Source: Dryas octopetala (Eukaryota > Streptophyta > Magnoliopsida > Rosales > Rosaceae). From it: a DNA stretch of 64,000 bases. Both the position numbers and the translations under genes were made by a program. Positions 60,501 through 64,000 of this stretch are shown here, in pieces. The number at the start of each line of letters is the position of its first letter. The stretch's first letter is position 1. Location of the stretch: assembly GCA_963921425.1 (NCBI GenBank), contig OY992832.1, positions 22,790,835-22,854,834 of the forward strand, given 5' to 3'. The notes under the pieces are model-generated. The model did not search any database and was not told where the DNA came from. It saw nothing but the letters and a program-made list of their open reading frames with translations.

Positions 60501-61514
60501 CTTAATAATAGTTTTGTAACAAAAAATACTCATATTGACTAAATGTAAATCTGTATCATTGATTGCATTAGTTCTTGTCTGAATATGTGGTCCAAATTGA
60601 TTTATAGTTTGGCAACACAAGCATTTTATGAAGAGCAGGTTTTCTTGGAAGGTTGAATTCATGGATTGGGTCTACTATAAATATGGAGGGTTGCACATAA
60701 TCAATGATGAGGAAACAAGGCATGGGTTCCCTTCTTCCACTTGAGGTTCTCGGATCTGGTGCTTTTGTACAAGGATCTACGTTTCTATTTCTAATTGTTT
60801 TTAAAAAATTATTGAATTTGATGATGTTTCGCTTCATTTAAATTTTTTTTTTTTGTCAAATTTAAAAATTGCTTCAACTTTTCCAGTAATTCCAACAGAA
60901 GAAGAAGAGTAGAAAATTACAAGGTAGATGATGAAGAGGAGAGGAGGGGGAGTTACATAATTAATGCCTATTTGTGTTCCTAAGAAAGCACTAAAATGAA
61001 GTTAATTAAGTAAATGATTTATAAGTCCACATTATACCTCTTTTTGATAATTTGACTCGCATAATATATTAAAAGGTCTGCCTTTTTTTTTAAATGATAA
61101 AGAAACCTACATAATAACGTGAAACATTATTATATAGTAATAATGTTTGTCACTGCCATAATAGCAAGTCAAAATTAGGGTGGATGTGAACTCCAAAAAT
61201 TTGACTTTTGTGATTTATGCTAGTTTATTAATTTTTGATATGTTTATGTAAGAGAAAAATAAAAGACATATCTAAGTATATGCACTCTTTTTATTGTCAT
61301 TCTTGGAGATTGACAATTGTTGTCACTATAAAACAGTGGTAATGTTTAAAAAAAAAAAATAATAATAATAATAAAAGGTATTGAGCACTCGGCATCACTT
61401 GGCTCATTAAAAGTGGACTGACATATAGTATATACTGTGTGGGCTGGCCATCCGCCATTTTTATTTTTGGGCTTTATAAAATTCCAAGTTAATTTGTTTT
61501 AAATTTTAAATGCC
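60501..61514. other. Intergenic DNA downstream of CRR42
   Basis: This holds the CRR42 3' UTR and then AT-rich DNA, with an (AAT)n stretch near 61358-61374. No gene is seen. Confidence 0.4.
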
Positions 61515-61522
61515 TCTCAACC

Positions 61523-62012
61523 TAGAGGTGTCAAACGGGCCGGCCCGGCCCGGCCCGACCCGTTTAAGTTGAGTCCATCGTGCTTTCGTGCCGTGCTCGG
61601 GCCGGCCCATATAGTTAAGATCTAAGCCCAGCACGGCCCATGGCCCGCGAGCCATTCGTGCTCGTGCCGTGCCTTAAACGGGCCGGCCCACGGACCTATT
61701 TTTATTTTTATTTTTTATGGTGATAAAACTAATCTTATGATATTTTTTCTTATTTATAATTAAATATTAACATTATTTTTCATGAAAATTGAATATTTTT
61801 GTTGAAAAGTTCTTTAAAAATAGAAAAAACAATGTTAAAATAGTCGTGCCTAATTCGGGCCCATTTCGTGCCCGTGCTCGTGCCGTGCTTGGCCCGTGTC
61901 GTGCTCGTGCCGTGCCGTGCCCGATGGGCTAAAAACTTCGGCCCAGCCCGGCCCATTTAATCGTGCCGTGCCGTGTCGTGCTCGGGCCGGCCTGACCCGT
62001 TTGACACCTCTA
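61523..62012. mobile_element. Non-autonomous hAT element, 490 bp, perfect 8-bp TSD
   Basis: It starts TAGAGGTGTCAAACGGGCCG and ends GACCCGTTTGACACCTCTA. Identical 8-bp repeats TCTCAACC flank it at 61515-61522 and 62013-62020. Subterminal regions are packed with GGCCCG, GGCCGG and GTGCCGTGC words in both orientations, as in hAT transposase-binding regions. The centre (about 61695-61850) is AT-rich. There is no coding capacity. Confidence 0.88.
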
Positions 62013-62325
62013 TCTCAACCTTTGGATGAAGATGCATCTAAGATTAGAAAGTGTGTGTCAAGATGTGTTGGTTTTATGTGTCCATTGAGCTTGACTCTAG
62101 ATAAAATATAGAATATAGGGAAATGCTATCTATATTCTCCCTTCTACCTTCTTTTTTGGACTTTCTCTTTTATTATTTTCATTCCGTAGTGTAGACTCAT
62201 AATCGTAACTGTTTATTTTTTAGATCACTCTTTAGAAAAAAAAAAAAATTGAACTAAATCAGCATGACCAAACAATTTATGAATTAGTTTATTTTTTGCA
62301 AAGAAACATTCATCTAGAATATATA

Positions 62326-62579
62326 TGTTATAAACAATATAAATTATGTGGATGTCCATGAGTGTATTTAGTATTAATTTATCTCTTATATTTATCTAAG
62401 ATAAATATTGTATGATGATTGATAAGAGTTCTATTTGATGTAAATTAGGAGACCTTAAGAGTCAATCCATGGTCATCTTAGAGCCTATAAATAGAGGCCT
62501 AATCAAAAGGAATAATACACTATGAATTCTCCCCAATTCTCTCTTATGTTCTCTTGTTATTTTCTTTAGTTTTATAACA
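62326..62579. mobile_element. Probable solo LTR of a small LTR retrotransposon (fossil)
   Basis: The 254-bp segment begins TGTTATAAA and ends TTTATAACA, the TG...CA style of an LTR with short inverted ends. The 5-bp flanks (ATATA and ATTTA) are nearly the same. A TATA-like CCTATAAATAG near 62486 sits where an LTR promoter would. No internal region or second LTR lies beside it. The family is undetermined (Copia-like or TRIM), and the imperfect flanks suggest it is not very young. Confidence 0.5.
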
Positions 62580-63047
62580 ATTTACATGTTATTAAACATA
62601 AGAGAAAAATTCACAAATGGTCCACGAACTATATCATTTTTCCCAAATTAGTCCACTAATTAATTTTTGTATCACATTGGTCCATTAATTCTATTTCGCG
62701 GCCCAACTTGGTTCATTTCGTCTATTTTGTGTCAACTTCCGTTAATTCTGGCCATGTAACTCACACGTGGGATTTTTGTGAGGATTGGTATTTAAAATTA
62801 AAATAAAAGTGAAAAAAAAAATTGGGATTTTTGTGAGGACAAATGCAACACCCCTCCCCCCTCCCACCCCCTCCTCTCATCTTTAACACGCCGACATCCC
62901 TTCTCATCACCGGCAACCCTTCTCCCTCTCTTTCTCTCACTTCATATCTACTCTCTCTTTGCCTTTCTTTCTCACTGCCTCTCCTCCCTCCCTCTTTCTT
63001 TCTCCGGTTCTTCACAATCAAACCACCAACCCATTCAAATTTGCAGG

Positions 63048-63245
63048 TGGGGAAGTTGGTGGCGACTTGAGTGGGGGAAGTCAACAGCAACTAGGGTGGG
63101 TGAAATCGGCTGCGACTGGGGTAGGCGAAGTCAGTTGCAGTAGGTGGGGGAAAAAAAGGAAGAAGATAGTAGCGATAGGGGTAGGCAAAGTCGTCGGCGA
63201 CTGGAATGGACGAAGTTGGCGGCGACTGGGGTGGGGGAAATGGAG
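63048..63245. repeat. Minisatellite, unit about 24-25 bp, inside the Mutator-type element
   Basis: About seven or eight diverged copies of a unit like GTGGGGGAAGTCGGCGGCGA plus CTGGG follow each other (for example GTAGGCGAAGTCAGTTGCAG and ATGGACGAAGTTGGCGGCGA). Minus-strand frames read as repeats of P-T-P-V-A-A-D-F and should not be called genes. Confidence 0.75.
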
Positions 63246-63360
63246 GGAGGAAGGAGATGGTGGCGGTGGTTTGGAAGAAGGAGATGGGATTTTGGGAATG
63301 TAGCCGGCAACTGAAGGTGGGGGAAGTCGGTGGCTGGGAAAGTCGCCAGAGGTCACCCCT

Positions 63361-63392
63361 TGGTGGGGTGGGGTGGGGTGGGGTGGGGGAAA
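63361..63392 (+). repeat. (GGGGT)n G-quadruplex-type array
   Basis: Five GGGGT units in a row, continued by GGGGG, satisfy the four-run G-quadruplex rule. They lie in the core of the Mutator-type element. Confidence 0.85.
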
Positions 63393-64000
63393 GGGAGGAA
63401 GGAGATGGTGGTGGTGGTTTGCTGGGGTGGGGGTGCACGGGTGAAGGAGAGGAGGGAGGAAGGAGATGGTTTTTTATTTTTTATTTTTAATTGATTTAAA
63501 GTTCAATATAAATTTTAAAAAATATATAATAATTTTTATTTGATTTTTTTTGCACAAATTTTAATTTGATATTAATATATATTTTTAATATTAATTTATT
63601 TGAAAAGGTAATTGTTTGTATTTCTTTTCAAGATTTTCATTTAGGACAAGAGGGAAGGCTTGTCTTGGGGGATGAAAATACTAATTTGTCCTCACAAAAG
63701 TGCACATGAGACACACATGATGGACTTTAACGGCCAAATGGGTTAAATGTGATGGAAAGGACCAATTTGGGCTGCAAAATAGAATTAATGGACCAATGTG
63801 ATATGAAAATTAATTAGTGGATCAATTTGGAAAAAAATGATATAGTTCATGGACTAGTGATGCATTTTTCTCTCAAGATAATTATCCAACTCATAAAAAT
63901 CATATATATGTGTTAATTCAATAAATTTATTAAAACTCCATGAAAATTTTGGCTAAAAGATATGAAAAGGACAAGTTTATAAGTGCAACATATACATTGG

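Larger units (their letters stand above)
62602..63872. mobile_element. Mutator-type element, 1.27 kb, about 180-bp TIRs, 7/9 TSD
   Basis: It starts GAGAAAAAT and ends ATTTTTCTC. The arms (about 62602-62784 and 63691-63872) are inverted repeats with GGTCCA, TTAATTCTATTT and GCGGCCCAA-type words. The flanks are TAAACATAA (62593-62601) and TCAAGATAA (63873-63881), seven of nine alike. The core is GC-rich: a CT-rich block (62845-63010), a 24-25-bp minisatellite (63048-63245) and a GGGGT array (63361-63390). There is no transposase. The style matches the element at 42510-43520. Confidence 0.75.

Noticed and set aside
62761-63490. Several 90-115 codon frames on both strands
   Set aside because: They are produced by the minisatellite and CT/G-rich blocks in the Mutator-type element.

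Overview
The window is nuclear DNA from a flowering plant, most likely a eudicot. The genes are intron-rich with GT-AG introns, intergenic DNA is AT-rich, (GA)n/(CT)n microsatellites are frequent, and all six recognisable genes have plant-type architecture: a UBP12/13 deubiquitinase, a plant MATE transporter, plant DRE2, a TRAMP-like CCHC protein, TOUSLED kinase and the chloroplast factor CRR42. I cannot name the species. Layout: (1) 621-16524, minus strand, a roughly 32-exon UBP12/UBP13-type ubiquitin protease with a site-II-rich upstream region. (2) 16.5-22.9 kb, intergenic, with two long-TIR Mutator-type MITEs that have perfect 9-bp target duplications, a probable CACTA end and other MITE-like pieces. 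(3) 22908-26260, plus, a seven-exon MATE/DTX transporter of 509 aa. (4) 26.3-29.4 kb, intergenic, with a segmental duplication, a minisatellite and a GA microsatellite. (5) 29368-31826, minus, DRE2/anamorsin of 267 aa, whose first coding exon is only the ATG. (6) 31.8-36.0 kb, the divergent spacer between DRE2 and the next gene. It holds a 1.69-kb non-autonomous hAT element with a perfect 8-bp duplication, carrying GC-rich ends, a purine-rich core, a telomere-like higher-order repeat and a SINE-like tRNA promoter. (7) 36019-40117, plus, a seven-knuckle CCHC zinc protein of 497 aa. (8) 40.1-47.1 kb, intergenic, with a Mutator-type element with a G-rich core and a small 9-bp-TSD MITE. (9) 47162-58820, plus, TOUSLED kinase in 16 coding exons (692 aa), with a LINE remnant in intron 8 and a tandem duplication in intron 15. 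(10) 59964-60500, plus, CRR42 (138 aa). (11) 60.5-64 kb, a pile-up of a hAT element with an 8-bp duplication, a probable solo LTR and a 1.27-kb Mutator-type element. The genes are unrelated housekeeping or regulatory loci and do not form a cluster: protein deubiquitination, metabolite export, cytosolic Fe-S assembly, nuclear RNA handling, chromatin/cell-cycle phosphorylation and plastid NDH assembly. No new multi-gene system is visible. The most unusual structure is in the non-coding DNA. One part is several cleanly bounded non-autonomous DNA transposons with odd GC-rich cores. The other is at least seven tiny insertions, each an A/T tract with a few extra bases between 11-19 bp direct repeats, which look like the smallest products of target-primed reverse transcription. 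Exon boundaries for the MATE, DRE2, CCHC, TSL and CRR42 genes were read by eye and sum to intact reading frames; UBP exon ends are mostly approximate.
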